Assembly (NCBI GenBank): GCA_032207245.1
Contig: CM063503.1
Span: forward strand, 110,087,350 to 110,151,349
Direction: 5' to 3'
Length of the DNA stretch: 64,000 bases
DNA from: Pardosa pseudoannulata
Lineage: Eukaryota > Arthropoda > Arachnida > Araneae > Lycosidae
Shown here: positions 13,530 to 26,174 of the stretch, piece after piece
Position numbering within the stretch: the stretch's first letter is position 1
Layout of the letters: every line of letters starts with the position of its first letter
The notes under the pieces: model-generated
The model's database searches: none
Seen by the model: only the letters and a program-made list of their open reading frames with translations
What the model was told of the DNA's origin: nothing
Program-made: the position numbers and the translations under genes

Positions 13530-13535
13530 GCTTAC
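13530..13535 (-). other. Splice donor site GTAAGC
   Basis: The minus strand reads CCCATCG then GTAAGC, a near-consensus 5' splice site. It interrupts the open frame in phase 1. Reading through would add nine residues and a stop (ends IFLAF), which favours splicing as the real path. Confidence 0.65.
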
Positions 13536-13623
13536 CGATGGGTATTTTCTCCGGCACGGGTCTAACTAAGGCGAGAATATAGGTGAAACAGAGCAGTTTC
13601 CATATGAGAACTGTCCCTTGCAT
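13536..13623 (-). CDS. First coding exon of a secreted/membrane protein, candidate AMPA-type ionotropic glutamate receptor
   Basis: The minus-strand ATG at 13623 opens 29 codons plus one base before a GTAAGC donor. The peptide begins MQGTVLIWKL, continues with the hydrophobic LLCFTYILAL, then VRPVPEKIPI. This is a textbook signal peptide: a short basic or polar start, a core of about 12 hydrophobic residues, and a likely cleavage near residues 20-23. The exon stops in phase 1 inside a glycine codon, giving I-x-I-G. In ionotropic glutamate receptors the mature amino-terminal domain starts with such an IxIG motif soon after the signal peptide. From memory, arthropod AMPA-type subunits have EKIP(L/I)G there, and vertebrate subunits have an intron at this glycine. 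The identity is therefore inferred from about ten residues, the intron phase and the layout. An in-frame upstream ATG at 13731 would add 36 residues without a signal sequence; I prefer the inner ATG because the hydrophobic segment then sits at the N-terminus. Other signal-peptide proteins remain possible. Confidence 0.55.
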
Positions 13624-13830
13624 GATATCGCCTCCTAAACAAACTCTCAAAGTCAATCTTGCTATGATCACATCCCTCCAGGTCGTGTTATGGCTCCCGT
13701 ATCTTTGCCTTATACCCAAACTCAGGTTCATAGGAACCGCGGAGACACTGACAGCCTAAGATACATAGCTGGATTGCTCGGCGGCAATCTTAGCGCGCGA
13801 TTCTGGATGAGTGAGATGCGCGACCCTAGC

Positions 13831-13840
13831 GCGCATGCGC
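13831..13840. promoter_or_regulatory. NRF1-like palindrome GCGCATGCGC
   Basis: This is a perfect match to the core of the nuclear respiratory factor 1 (Drosophila ewg) palindrome, about 210 bp upstream of the candidate start codon. Such sites are typical of CpG-island promoters in animals and are common in neuronal gene promoters. A chance match is unlikely in AT-rich DNA but less so inside the island. Confidence 0.45.
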
Positions 13841-14544
13841 CCTGGATGTTGGCTCAACCATCCTTGCCATGGAGGAGAATGGTCGGAGCAAGCTGTTTCA
13901 GATTAGAAAGAAGATTAAATAAGGGCTTCTCAGTGCTGAAAACTCTTTGATCCCTTTAAAGATTTATGGATGGATGTGCCATTTTAGAATTTACAACAAG
14001 GGTCAAATGTTTTATTCTCGAAGAAAAGCCAGACGTTTGAGTTTGAAATGTGCCTGAGCAATAGACGCAAATTGGAGAGTAAAACTCTATTAAACATGCA
14101 AATGAAAGAATGCAAAAAGAAATTTTAGTTCTTCTAGATTGAAAAGCACTCCAAAATATTTATTTTGCATGAGAATGTCATGCAAGTGAAAAGGAGAAGG
14201 TACTTTTTATATAGGAAGAGAAAACGTGTTAAACGGTTTTATTCATATATTTTATATCACAGAAAAAATATATTGCATAGCATTTTCAGTCTAATTCTGC
14301 TTTAAGTATAACCTTGTCATCTCCGATTCATATTTATCTGTTGAAGATGTCAAATAAAAATAACACTTTCTTAATTTAAGGAAAAACACACCTTATAGCA
14401 GAGGTGGTAAAATAAAAATATATAACGAGCAATAAGTGTTACAGGACAAATTCATTTATGAAAATAAAGTATATGCATACCTAAAAGTTTTAAAGTTATA
14501 AACTTAAGTGTATTCTAAAATTTTTCAAAATTATTCCTATATAC

Positions 14545-14612
14545 ACATACAAATATGTATATGTGTGAGTGTTTATGTGTGTGTGTGTGTGTGTGTGTTT
14601 GTATGTGTATAT
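14545..14612. repeat. (GT)n-rich imperfect microsatellite
   Basis: Imperfect TATGTG, GTGAGTG and GTGT units around a core of about 11 GT units. Confidence 0.88.
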
Positions 14613-14850
14613 AACGGGTGCTTTAAACCAACCCCATACAATAAATGGCATCCATACTAGATAGTTTCAGTCGTGAGGCTATAAAAAAATATAAAAATCT
14701 GCAAAAAAAATAATAGAGATTAATAAGCAATCTCCTCTATGGCGTTTCTCTCGCTTAAACGTGTAACCTGTCATTTTACACTTATTTGGGGGTGCTATTG
14801 AGCCAGTTTTTATCACATGATGATGTGTAAGAGGAGAAAATAAATTACGT
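14613..14850. repeat. Possible mariner/Tc1 end fragment
   Basis: After a TATA step, the sequence GGGTGCTTTAAACCAACCCC begins a block of about 200 bp that is less AT-rich than its surroundings and contains AGTTTCAGTCGTGAGGC and GTGTAACCTGTC. A GGGTG start at a TA step recalls IS630/Tc1-mariner termini such as the TGGGTGGTTATAAAGAGAC end at 30.5 kb. No transposase fragment or matching opposite end was found within reach. The assignment is tentative. Confidence 0.3.
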
Positions 14851-15677
14851 AAATAAGTTATATAATAATAATTCAGCTCAGCTAGAATTAATTGTAGTAG
14901 AGTGTTTAAATTACAAAATGGTTTTTAAGAAATGGAGGTTGAAAAGCACTTAAAAATTATAATTCTACAACAATTTCATCTAATTAAACACAGAAAATAA
15001 ATACTCTAAAAAAGGAAAATGTGTTGAACGCAAATAACAAAAACTTTGAATTAGTATAATTTTCATCCCATATTAAACAAATTAATTCTGTTTTATCTAC
15101 TACTTTCTTAAATTACTGCCACACAATGTGTACATTTTAATTAAGATTTTTGAAAAAAAGGAAAACATTACACTAAAAACTAAGATATGAGAACACCAAG
15201 AGATATTTATAGTAATAAAGAGCAACAAGTACAAAAGATTAATCGTAATCAATAAACATGTTTTATATGTACAGAGAAAATATTTTTTTTAATATCTTTT
15301 GATTTGTCAATATATTGATCATAATTTCAAGAGATAAAAGCAAATAAAATTTGAAGAACTACTTAAAAATACTCCAATGAAATTTACTATATAAAAAAAG
15401 ACTTAATTTCCCTTAATATTTATAATTTAATATTTTCGTTAAAATATCAATTCTCTATAAAATGTGCTTCAATAATTTTTCTCGTTATATTTATAATAAG
15501 TATTTTAAATGTTAAATTGTTTAACAGTCACTATTTTTACATTGCTTCATTTCAAATATATTACACTAGTTTTTTTTTCATCAATAGCAGAGTGCATTTA
15601 TAAATACGTATACAATCGCATTTTACATTATTAATAATTTCCATATATCTGACATACATGAATCTATAAATCCATAA

Positions 15678-15679
<2 letters not shown>

Positions 15680-15736
<57 letters not shown>
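15680..15736. repeat. (TA)n microsatellite
   Basis: About 28 uninterrupted TA units. Confidence 0.93.
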
Positions 15737-15738
<2 letters not shown>

Positions 15739-15803
15739 GAGGGAAGATTTCAACGATAAATTTAAAGAAATAATTTGATAAATATATAAATACCAAATTC
15801 AAA

Positions 15804-15810
<7 letters not shown>

Positions 15811-15858
<48 letters not shown>

Positions 15859-15876
15859 TATATATACATATACACA

Positions 15877-15923
<47 letters not shown>

Positions 15924-15971
15924 TATATACATATATATATATATGGTATATATACATATACACACACTATA

Positions 15972-16006
<35 letters not shown>

Positions 16007-16050
16007 TCACATATATATGCACACATACATACACGTATGTATATGTGTGT
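15811..16050. repeat. TA/CATA arrays with an 88-bp duplicated unit
   Basis: TA arrays are interrupted by a GGTATATATACATATACACA motif at about 15855 and again about 88 bp later at about 15943, each followed by CACACTATATA. The array has therefore been duplicated as a larger minisatellite-type unit. Two plus-strand open frames beginning [12 protein letters not shown] in each unit are repeat artefacts. Confidence 0.85.
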
Positions 16051-17205
16051 AGTGTATTTGATGTGAGTGCAGATATTTTATTTTATATTGTAAGTTTTAT
16101 TTTACTTTTCTTATGTTACTTGTTATGTATGCATATGCTAATTTTTATACATATATAGAGCGTTTTGTGTAGACACATCCAATTTTGTATTACTGTTCTT
16201 TTTCACTCTGAACTAAAACAGGTTTAAAATTAAAAGTTTCCTCCAGGCATTATGTCACGGTTCAAACTTTGAAGAGCATAACTTCATATACATATTACAT
16301 ATTATATTTTTACTTCCTAAACAAATGATGGCATACATGTTTGTTTATCTTTTTTCTTCCAGTATATTCGTAAATCAAAATGTTTTTAACTTCTTAGTAA
16401 TATCGCGATGACTTCTACATTAAGGGGAACGACCCATATATTGAAAGAGAAAAATACTTTCTACCAAAGACTATTTATATTATTTTTTGAAAAAACAGTT
16501 TACATTTTGAAGGTCATAAAAGTGACTCCTTAAAAAACTCCATTTTTTACAACTGTTTTTCTCCTGATTTGAAAAGTTGTTTTCAACAGAAAGTTACAGA
16601 AAAGATATAGTTGTGCAAGTTTAGAATACTGTTACATTTTTAGCTATTAAAATTTATACAACAACGAGATATGAGTCTGTAAATAATTTAGTCGCTAACT
16701 GCATATGCTTTACATATATCAATATTTTTATTTTATATCTTATTATTCAATGCATTTCCGTGAAAGCGTAATTAAATTAATGTTATTTACAAAACATTTA
16801 AAAGTTGATTTGACAAGATATAATGTGTGTGAACAACTGATTGTTTATGGAAAAGTAACTGTAAAAAACTTCTATGACTTAATCTAAACCCTTAGTGTTT
16901 AGCTCCTTAAATATAAACCTGAAATTAGAAAATATTTTATAATTTCTTTCCTTGTTTTCTAAAATACAATTTCTTCGATGATATATTTTTTTATACATTT
17001 TCATGGTCTAATGTTCATAAAATAAAATACCTTTTCCTACTTATATGTACTTTATATGGTAGAAAACGCCTGGGAAACATCCACAATGACCCATGTATTA
17101 GTCAATAAAAATGAAAGATTATTAATGAATATATAAATTTCTAAGATAAAATATGTCATATCAGAAGATGGTGAAAATGTATTGTATTACATGCTTTCAG
17201 GACCC
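16051..17205. other. AT-rich anonymous DNA
   Basis: No coding or RNA feature was recognised. The open frame at 16705-16887 has no identifiable motif. Confidence 0.5.
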
Positions 17206-17782
17206 TTAACCCCTTCCGGTATGATTTAATGATGAAAAACTGTGCATGAACTAACCCTTTAATTTTTATTTAAAAAACTTGTTTCATTTTACAATTCTTC
17301 CATATTCTTAATAAAAATCCACTTTTTAAATAGTGTTAAATAATATCAGAAACAGTAAAATTAAGAAAATATCAAAGCAAAACATTAATAAGGTATACAG
17401 ATAATAGTCTTCAAGCTAGTGGTACTTTTCAAAACAAAGTGCAAAGGAATTCTTAATTGTTTACACCGCCAAGTAGTCTCACTTTTAATTTGATTCTTGT
17501 AACACACACGGCATTTCTTAGTAGGTTTTCTTTTATTCTGACTCATTCATTTGGCAATGACTTGTACCAAGAAATTCTAAGTAAACAATATGCAATAGAG
17601 ACTTGTGATTTTCACAAGTGATAAAAGTGTTGCCAAATTCAGTACACTAGAAATTTTAAACTAAATTAATTATCATATTTAACAGTAACTTTAATCACAT
17701 GACGAGTGTAGCTCGTCATTGTGCGATATGGAATGAAAAACTAATGACGAGCTAGACTCGTCATTTTACCGGAAGAGATTAA
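17206..17782 (-). mobile_element. piggyBac-like non-autonomous element, copy 3 (subfamily II)
   Basis: TTAA at 17206-17209 and 17779-17782. The left end CCCCTTCCGGTA is intact; the right end is altered (CCGGAAGAGATT in place of CCGGAAGGGGTT), which may impair mobility. Both subterminal dyads near the right end are intact (ATGACGAG...CTCGTCAT at about 17699 and 17743). It shares subfamily II variants with copies 2, 4 and 6. Confidence 0.9.
17385..17546 (-). pseudogene. piggyBac transposase C-terminal remnant (copy 3)
   Basis: An open frame of 53 residues from an ATG at 17546 to a TAA at 17385-17387. It has the same KKCRVCYKN and WRCKQL motifs as copies 2 and 6. A stop just upstream of the ATG makes it shorter than the 61-residue version. 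It lacks the catalytic core, so it is a deletion remnant and not a gene for an active transposase. Confidence 0.68.
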
Positions 17783-20453
17783 AAACTTTATATTTTATTT
17801 TCTCTTAAAACAGTATGTAATGTTTTATTTACTAACGAATTATATTTCAATTTATTAAGGCTGTGCAAAATTTGTCAGGAAATTTGATATTTCTACGTGA
17901 TTGAATTGCGAGGCATAACAGAGTAATAATCAAAGTAGTAGTGTAGTATCTGTCATTTTATTATTTTATTTATTTCGAAAACAGACAATTTAGTTAGTTT
18001 TAATAACTTTTTTTAATCTTTTTTATTTTTAATTTTTGCATTTCATAAGGATTTTAAATAACTCAACGGAATTTCTAACTGTCATATATATTTGACGTTA
18101 CTAGACAATATATCATGTAGAGAATAAATAAAATAATTAAACCCTTTCTGATCAGTAAAATTTACCCTTTTAAAGTTAAAAATAATTATTATACATATTT
18201 TGACAATTTATATTATTTAACTATTTATCTATCGAATACTTAAGAAAATTTTATTTACTAAAACTGAAAAGGCATCTTTGAAACAAAATTTACTATATTG
18301 TAGGTAAAAGTTGTAAGGGTGGAATGTTTTGAATAAAAAAAATTTTTTTTGAAACAATTAATAATTAATAAATTTTAAAACTACAAAGATTTCATCCTGA
18401 ATTAATACATGCTTTTATATTTATTGCTGATATCATCATATATTAAAGCAGATTTGTCAAACACAATGTCTACTGTAAAATGATATACATTACAATTTTT
18501 CTTTTCACACAATCTTATACGTATTTAATGCATTGAAGACGAAATTGCAAATTATATTCTCAAGTACTGAATTAGCACAATTTTTACATATTTTAACCTG
18601 TTAAGGAATATATCGCTTTCATATGGAAAAACTGAACACAATTTTTTAAATATTTCTTTAGACTTATTTCGGTTTTTCTTGAAAAAAGATGTACGGTGAA
18701 ATCAAATAAAACTCTACAATTGACAAACATGGACATGGAAAATGTTTTAGAAACTTTATTGCAGGGTTCTGAATGTCTATAAATCAAGATTTATCGGCTT
18801 GGAATAAGTAAAGAGGAAATAAACTTTATAGTGTAATAGTACATGTAAAAGTAATTTTCCAGTAGAGACTTTATATCGGAAATACATGGAATATACTTTA
18901 TGTAGGGAATGGATTATATTAATGCAATGACATAAAAATTGTTAAAAGTAGTTTTAGTATAGGTCATATTTTAAAATATATAAAATAACAGCGTTATAGA
19001 CAGATGTCTATTAAAAGTGCACTTTAATTTGCAAGTTAATGTAGTCAGTTTTATTGCAAGAGAAGTGGCATTTTAAACTTATTCAGAAATTCAAAAAGAT
19101 TATATTTGAAATTCAATATTATATTAACACATTATATTTAGTGGATTTTGTTTTAGTTTTATAGGGAGGTATTATAATTGAACAAAACACACATCTCCTG
19201 TGATGCCTCTTTGAATGAATGTTCAGAAAAGACACTCTTTCTTTAAGAATACATCAGCTTTAAATAAGCTTAATAAGGGAATTTATAATCTTAGCGTTTA
19301 GTACTACAGATCCTTTGAGGATTTTATGCCTTAAAATTATCGCCAACTAACCAATTATCTGCTAACTCATTCGTGAAGATCTTTCCCTTCGGTTGCTCTT
19401 TTTAAAATTACAAACTCGTGGGAATATTCAGACTCTAGAGATATGTCATTGTAATGATAAGCATCAGAAGAAACAAACTAATATTATGTTTAAGCTTTCA
19501 ATAAGTAAGAGTATATCTGTGAAATCCAATTAAACTAGATATCTGTAAATTAACTATAATACTATAGGTTTAAAAATTCTAAATAACAGTGAGTTTTTAA
19601 AAGCGTAAATCAGCAATGCATTTTTAAGAATACATGAAAGAAAATTAAATAAAATATTAAATTTTCACTCTGAATATAAATATTTTTTTCCGGAAATTAA
19701 TTGGCAAGTATAAATGTGATAAGTATGTAATGTATTCAGAGAAAAAAGAATCGTTTGATGTTGTGTCTTAATTCATTATCTAATTGTTCAAGGACATACA
19801 ATGTTATATCTTGGTGAATAAAAGAGATCAGTAACTCTGTAACATGTGCAATGAAAATTTGATCAAGAGGAGAAGATACAAATGGATAGATTCTGACGTT
19901 TGACAAAACGAATTTGCTCTGTGGTTGACAGATCGAAAATCTAGAGAACAGAAATGGTAGAGGGATGGTTTTCGCTTTTTTTCATTTTTACCAAAGAATT
20001 CAGAAATATCTTGGCATCCTGTAAGACACTAAGCAATTATTTTTCAAGAAATATATAGTAAAGTGTTCAATTGTAACAGCTATTTCTTAGAGTAATTAAG
20101 AATAGTTACACATTTGGCCGTACAAATAATTTAATAAAGAAATATCTTTAAAACTGATTTGCCTTGCTTTTAAGAATGTACCAAATCTGTATTATAATAT
20201 GACAATTTAAAATATTTACTGAAATTATGATATGCATTTACATGTAAGAAAAGTTTTGCATAACTTCTATAAGCGCTAGTTAATCCTACAATTAAAAATA
20301 CATTTCAATGTTAATAGAGAAAGACAGAGTCAAGGCACTTACACAAATAAATGAGTAATATTTAATCTTCGTAATTATTTTGGAATAAAATTAGTTCTTA
20401 CCATTATTTATTCCTCTCAAAAGATCAATACAGATTTCACATAAGAACTGCTG
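17783..20453. other. AT-rich anonymous DNA
   Basis: Nothing recognisable on either strand; the open frame at 18593-18787 has no known motif. Confidence 0.5.
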
Positions 20454-21030
20454 TTAACCCCTTCCGGTAAAATGACGAGTCTAGCTCGTCATTAGTTTTT
20501 CATTCCATACCACACGATGACGAGCTACACTCGTCATGCGATTAAAGTTACTGTTAAATATGATAATTAATTTAGTTTAAAATTTCTAGTGTACTGAATT
20601 TGGTAACACTTTTATCCCTTGGGAAAATCACAAGTCACTATTGCATATTGTTTACTTAGAATTTCTTGGTACAAGTCATTGCCCAATTAATGAGTCAGAA
20701 TAAAAGGAAACCTACTAAGAAATGCCGTGTGTGTTACAAGAATCAAATTAAAAGTGAGACTACTTGGCGGTGTAAACAATTAAGAAATCCTTTGCACTTT
20801 GTTTTGAAAAGTACCACTAGCTTGTAGACTATTATCTGTATAGCTTATTAATGTTTTGCTTTGATATTTTCTTAATTTTACCGTTTCTGATATTATTTAA
20901 CACTATGTAAAAAGTGGATTTTAATTAAGAATATGTAAGAATTGTAAAATGAAACAAGTTTTTTAAATAAAAATTAAATGGTTATTTCATGCACAGTTTT
21001 TCATTATTAAATCATACCGGAAGGGGTTAA
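20454..21030 (+). mobile_element. piggyBac-like non-autonomous element, copy 4 (subfamily II, opposite orientation)
   Basis: TTAA at 20454-20457 and 21027-21030, with perfect CCCCTTCCGGTA inverted ends. It is inverted relative to copies 1, 2, 3 and 5, so the dyad-bearing end is on the left and the transposase remnant reads plus. The remnant (from about 20689) matches copies 2 and 6, but an AAG-to-TAG change stops it after the STTSL-equivalent position. It has subfamily II variants. Both termini and both target sites are intact, so this copy looks structurally competent for cross-mobilisation. Confidence 0.92.
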
Positions 21031-24000
21031 TAGCATATTGATATATTTTATAGAAATTCGTTCGCACTTTATGGGATAGATTTTTATTATTTTTTTCCAC
21101 TTCACATTTGAGTTAAAAATCATTCAACTTCAGAATAATCCTCTTATACCATTTTCTTATAATTTATGTTTAGAGAAAACTATTTCTCTTAAAAACGACT
21201 CCTCAAACTGATAGAACTTCCAAAATCTACTAGATAGGCTACTCAAATATTCATTTCTAGAAAAATACACATTTTTATCAATAAATTATAACACTAAAAA
21301 ATGAAGCTATTAAATTTTTAATGTTTTTTGTAATGTCTAAAATCAGAAAGAAATTTATTTTCTAATAAAATAAAATTTGAATAAAAGGAGAACTAAGCAT
21401 CACTTAAAACTCTCCGAAAAACATAAATATCAATAATAGTAACCAACTTATCTTAAAATAAAACCCATAAACACAATGATCCATTGAATTAAAACTAGAA
21501 ATAACTTATGTCACTATAAGTAACTTTACTTACAAGTATCTTAAGTTAAAAAATATACTTAAATGTATATTTTACACTATACAGAAATGTATAGTGTAGT
21601 ATTTTCACTAAGCATATAACTCAATGAAAAATGTTTTTACAAAATTGTATTAATGACACTTAGCTGCTGAAAACATAACATTTTTGGTAGCACTCAATGT
21701 AACAAACGTACATTTAAATTAATATAAACAAAAAAGGAAATTATTTATGTACTACAAAAGAAAACGATCGTTGGAAATGTCGTCGTTAATGTACGGAAAT
21801 TTTATAGAATATATACATGGTGAGATGATTTTGTTGCATTTCCTAATTGAAAATCTGAAAGTCTAAAAGAAATTCATAAATAATTTTGTTTACTCTCAGT
21901 AGAAAATTATATAAAGAAATTACAAGAAAGAAATTCAACCTTTATAGGTAAAAGACATCCATATTACTGAGATTTAAAGAAACAAAGCTTAAAGTCACAT
22001 ATTTAAATAGGAAAGTAATTAAGTAAAACAAAATTAATCAGAAATAGGAATTAAATGTTTCTAATTTATTAATGTAGCTGAAAAATTATTCGACTCTTCT
22101 CAAAGAAAATTTTTCCATTTTTAGTTTACTACAAGGTATTCAAAAGCGCATTCAAAAATATTTAAAAAAATTTGAAAAAAACATTTTAAGAAGACTGTTG
22201 TAAAATTCTCATGACAGCTATAAGCAAAGTTTACTTCATCTAAAATACAGCTAAAGAGGCAGTTTACTTCTATTTGATAGCCAGTTAATAATCAAAACTA
22301 CTTAACAGAAGCACACTTTTACAGACACAAATATACTATAAAAATTAAAAAAAAGACAAACGATCTTCTCTAAGTCTGTAATAAAGAACTTTCTTTGTAT
22401 TTCTATCAACTTCAGCTGTATATCATTATTCACCTAATTACTTTTTTTCCCTTAAAAATCGAATGATGTCCTAATATTCCATTACTCATAAAAACATCTT
22501 GCGTGCTTTGAGATAATAACAGTTTATTGTGTGATCTAAAAGTGATGTAATTTTAGTTCCTTTTGTTATTTTATGTTTAATAGAAATTTCCATATTAAAG
22601 AAACGCTTATACAATTGATACTTTCTGTTTATCTTGAAGGGGATTTTAGATGTACACCAGAGCGTCAGGCTGAGTGAGTAAGATCTGTATGATTTTTAAA
22701 AGAATTTTTGACTATTAGCCCTTTGCGTATCCACTTTTGATGTAGTTTTCAATCCTGATGTCTAAGCGTTTTCTTTTTCAATTTATGATAATTAGATACC
22801 TTATTTTTTATTATATTTTAATTTTAATATGTCTAAAAAATCATATATTCCTTCGATTCAGTACCTACAAAAAAAAAAAAAAACTTTTTATGTGATAAAT
22901 AACATAAAAAATTAAATGTGAAAATAATTCAGACAGTGAATGGAAGATAATGGTTATATATTTGATTTAAAAAAATTCTATATAACGTATTTATTTTGTG
23001 ACCAAATTTGTATATTCTAATTTAGTATATTTAAGTATTTTATTAAAATATCCCTTCCCGAACATAGCAGTCAAAATTGGATGTAACTCAGTCTTTACTC
23101 ACCTTAAACTAAGGTTTCTATCATACGCTGGATTAGCAACTTTAAATAATTATATACCGTTGCTCCTTCCATTTTAGAGCTGAATAAGGGAATAAAAATG
23201 CTTCACTGGGTGACTGATAATTCAGTAATTTAATCTCTTAACCCTGTCTTCTAGCAATGTCCCCTGCATTCTCTGTATCACTAATGAGTTCATCGTCATT
23301 TAGATTTGGAATTATTTTATGATTATTTATTGATCATAGGGAGATTTAAACTTTGCTTTTTTTAATCGTTTATTACTATAGTTTAAATAATTAGAGTTTA
23401 ACTAAACATAAAACTATTAACCGGTCTACTTCATAAATTTCGCTATCTCTACTCGTTACCTTGCAGTAATCTTTTTAACTTATCGTTACAAAATTGCTAT
23501 ACGAATAATTTTACAGATGTGCTAAAGCATGCAGATAATTTTCTAGCTCGTACTCCAGTATCCGGGTCAGTTGAAATATAATGGTTCACCAATCACCAAT
23601 ATTAGTATAGATTATCAAAATTCTACTGTACTACTGTATCCTACTGTAAAACTAGGTATAGAAAGAGAAATATTCATCAGCTCTCTGTAATTAAACACCT
23701 AGAATAAATACTTGATTCTGATAGTGTTGGGCAATTATTCATTTACAAAATTTTACAGTGTACAGGGAACATATCCTACTACTAATACTAACAATATTAC
23801 ACTGGGCAAAGAAAATTTGGTGTTGAGAAAAAATGAAGAGTACTACTTATGCTGTACGAGGGATTTATATTCATTCAATGGAAACAATGGGCACTGTAGT
23901 TTCACCTAATGAAAGAAATTTAATTTTGAGCACCTTAGAGCTTGAGTTTCTTAAAAACCAATATTTTTTAAAATTACACTGCTGTTTAGTTTTGATCGAC

Positions 24001-26174
24001 TAAGATGTGTATCAGATTTTCCTTTTTTAACTTGGCCCTCTTTCTCTACTTTTACTGCCAATATTTTACGACTTAACCTGCTGCTCTGTTTACGTTTGTT
24101 ACGTGGGAGTTACATTCGGGTCAATATGATGCGAACAGTGATCATGAGATTCACTTATCTATCTCTTCATATTTTCATTATTGCTTTCTTTTTGTGATTG
24201 ATAAAGTCACTTTAAGAAAATTTGGTGCCATAGCACTCTTTCCTATTTCGTTTTTATTCAAAAGATCTTTTATGTATATGTAGAACCTGATTCTTAGTTT
24301 CAGTACAATTAGTATCAATAATTCCATAAAAAATATTAGGTTGTAAAAATAATTTGTTTAAAAAATATCGTGGGGACCACAGAATTTCAAATATTCTGAG
24401 ATTTTAAAAAATCATATCCAGGAAAATGAGTTAATTTTTTTAAATATAAAATTCATAATAAAATATAATTTTACTTTAATAAATCTCTTTTTACCAACTA
24501 TATTATTAGGCTTTTACTTAATTTAACTTAATTTAAATTAAGTGGAATACATAGTATGATTTCCATTTGTTAAATGCATCTTAACTATCTTGAATATACA
24601 AATGTTCTAAATGTACAAAAATTAAGGTGTAATAATACTATTTGTTGTATATTTACAAGATGCACATCAGTCATAAATTCTTAATAATATAAAATCTAAG
24701 TATAGTTTATGATGCACATTTTAAAATCACCAAATTCAAATATTTCAATTTGAGAAATCCAATAACATTATTTCAATAATTTTTAATTTAATATTTTGGT
24801 TTTGACACTGTTAAATTTCTAAAAACTTTTCAAAGATGTTTAAGATACATATACAATGAATGAAAATCAGTAAATTATTACAAGTGTTCTATTCTTGCAT
24901 TCCAACTACCATGTGCCTTTTCAATTAATGCTTATTATTTTATACGGCATTGCAATCTAATTAACGCCCAAGTGGTTTTTCGCTTTTATTTTTTAAAACT
25001 TATCCATTAAAGACACTCGTAAACTAGGATAAGTATTTGGAATAGTTTTTAATGGAATTCATTCTAAATTTTGAAATAAAGAAATATTTTTTTTAATTCG
25101 ATACTGATTTCTTTTATTGAGTGTATTGATTTTTCGTGCTTAAGAAGAATTTATATTTTTAGAAATATATCTTTTTAATGAAAAGTGATATTACAAGTTT
25201 TTAGTAGAAGTGTATTAGTTTTCTCTCAATGTATAAACTGTGTTAGAGTTCAAACATATATGTGTTGTAGGTTTTGAGGTTTATTAGCTTTGCATATAGA
25301 TTAATAGATTTGCTAGGTCACTCTTTCGTTATGTGGTCAGACTTATTCTGTAAGCTGTAAGAGTTTTCATGGTTTTCTCGACTTCTAACAACAATGCTAG
25401 CTCATTCCCCATATCACAAGGAAGCAACAATTAGTATCATTTCTAGGGTTGCACCCGTGCCAAGGTGAAACAAGCAAAGTAATCTACAGACCTCGTTTCT
25501 CCTGGGAGAAAGAGAATGTCTCTCCATTCCCTGATTGGAAAAAAAGTTAAAGGTACATTTGGAATAAATAAACATAAGCTATTAATAAGAGTTATTAATT
25601 TTTTTGTGTGTTTCAATGGGAATGTGACTTGAAATTAATATTTAATTATTATTTTTGTTCTAGAAAATACTGTAAAATATATAATGTCACGATCTCTATC
25701 TCGTTTTTTACTTCTTAAATTATATATGTTAAATATATTTTTAGATGTGTGTTTAAAGACTTTGTAAACAAATTTACGAAAAAAAATATTCAGAATTGGT
25801 TTCTATTATTGACTTTATGTGCTATGTTGAGTGTAATTAATGCTAAACCACACTGTGATTTCCTCATTTCAGTTTAAATTATATTGAAGGTATATTTATA
25901 ATAAATTATAGTTAACAATCGTTCTTTATTACATAAATGGCACTGCTACCTAAGTAAAACATATGGCTTAGTCAGTAATACCTGTGGTGAGTCAGTGTGC
26001 TGTGTAAAAACATTTCTTAAGAATTTTTATTATTTTTTAGAAGTACTGCAGTTTTTGCTTCATACAGGAATTGGATTGAGTCGACATGTCTCTTTTACAG
26101 AGGCTATTCACACAGTTTTTAGACTATATATATTGTAGTCACAAAACTAAATTGCATAAAATTCTTCTGCTTGA
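21031..26174. other. AT-rich anonymous DNA
   Basis: No gene, RNA or mobile element could be supported. A slightly GC-richer block at about 25370-25550 (GGTTGCACCCGTGCCAAGG, CTCCTGGGAGAAAGAG) is the only compositional irregularity. It gives no recognisable protein in any frame. Confidence 0.5.

Larger units (their letters stand above)
13340..13935 (-). promoter_or_regulatory. CpG-rich promoter/5' UTR island of a minus-strand gene
   Basis: The base composition changes abruptly. About 600 bp are GC-richer and full of CpG (GCGCGCGATTC, CGCGGAGAC, GCGCATGCGCC, GGCGGCAATC), while the DNA on both sides is AT-rich with almost no CpG. The island surrounds the signal-peptide exon at 13536-13623 and extends about 300 bp upstream of its ATG. 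That fits an unmethylated promoter plus 5' UTR, with the island trailing into the intron. No clear TATA box was seen, as expected for CpG-type promoters. The transcription start cannot be placed from sequence alone, and a 5' UTR intron is possible. A GC-rich transposon fragment is the main alternative, but no transposon protein or terminal repeat is visible. Confidence 0.65.

Noticed and set aside
13341..13565. Plus-strand ORFs of 74 and 86 codons in the CpG island
   Set aside because: GC-rich DNA lacks stops by chance. The minus strand has the signal peptide plus splice donor, while the plus frames show no domain or splice context.
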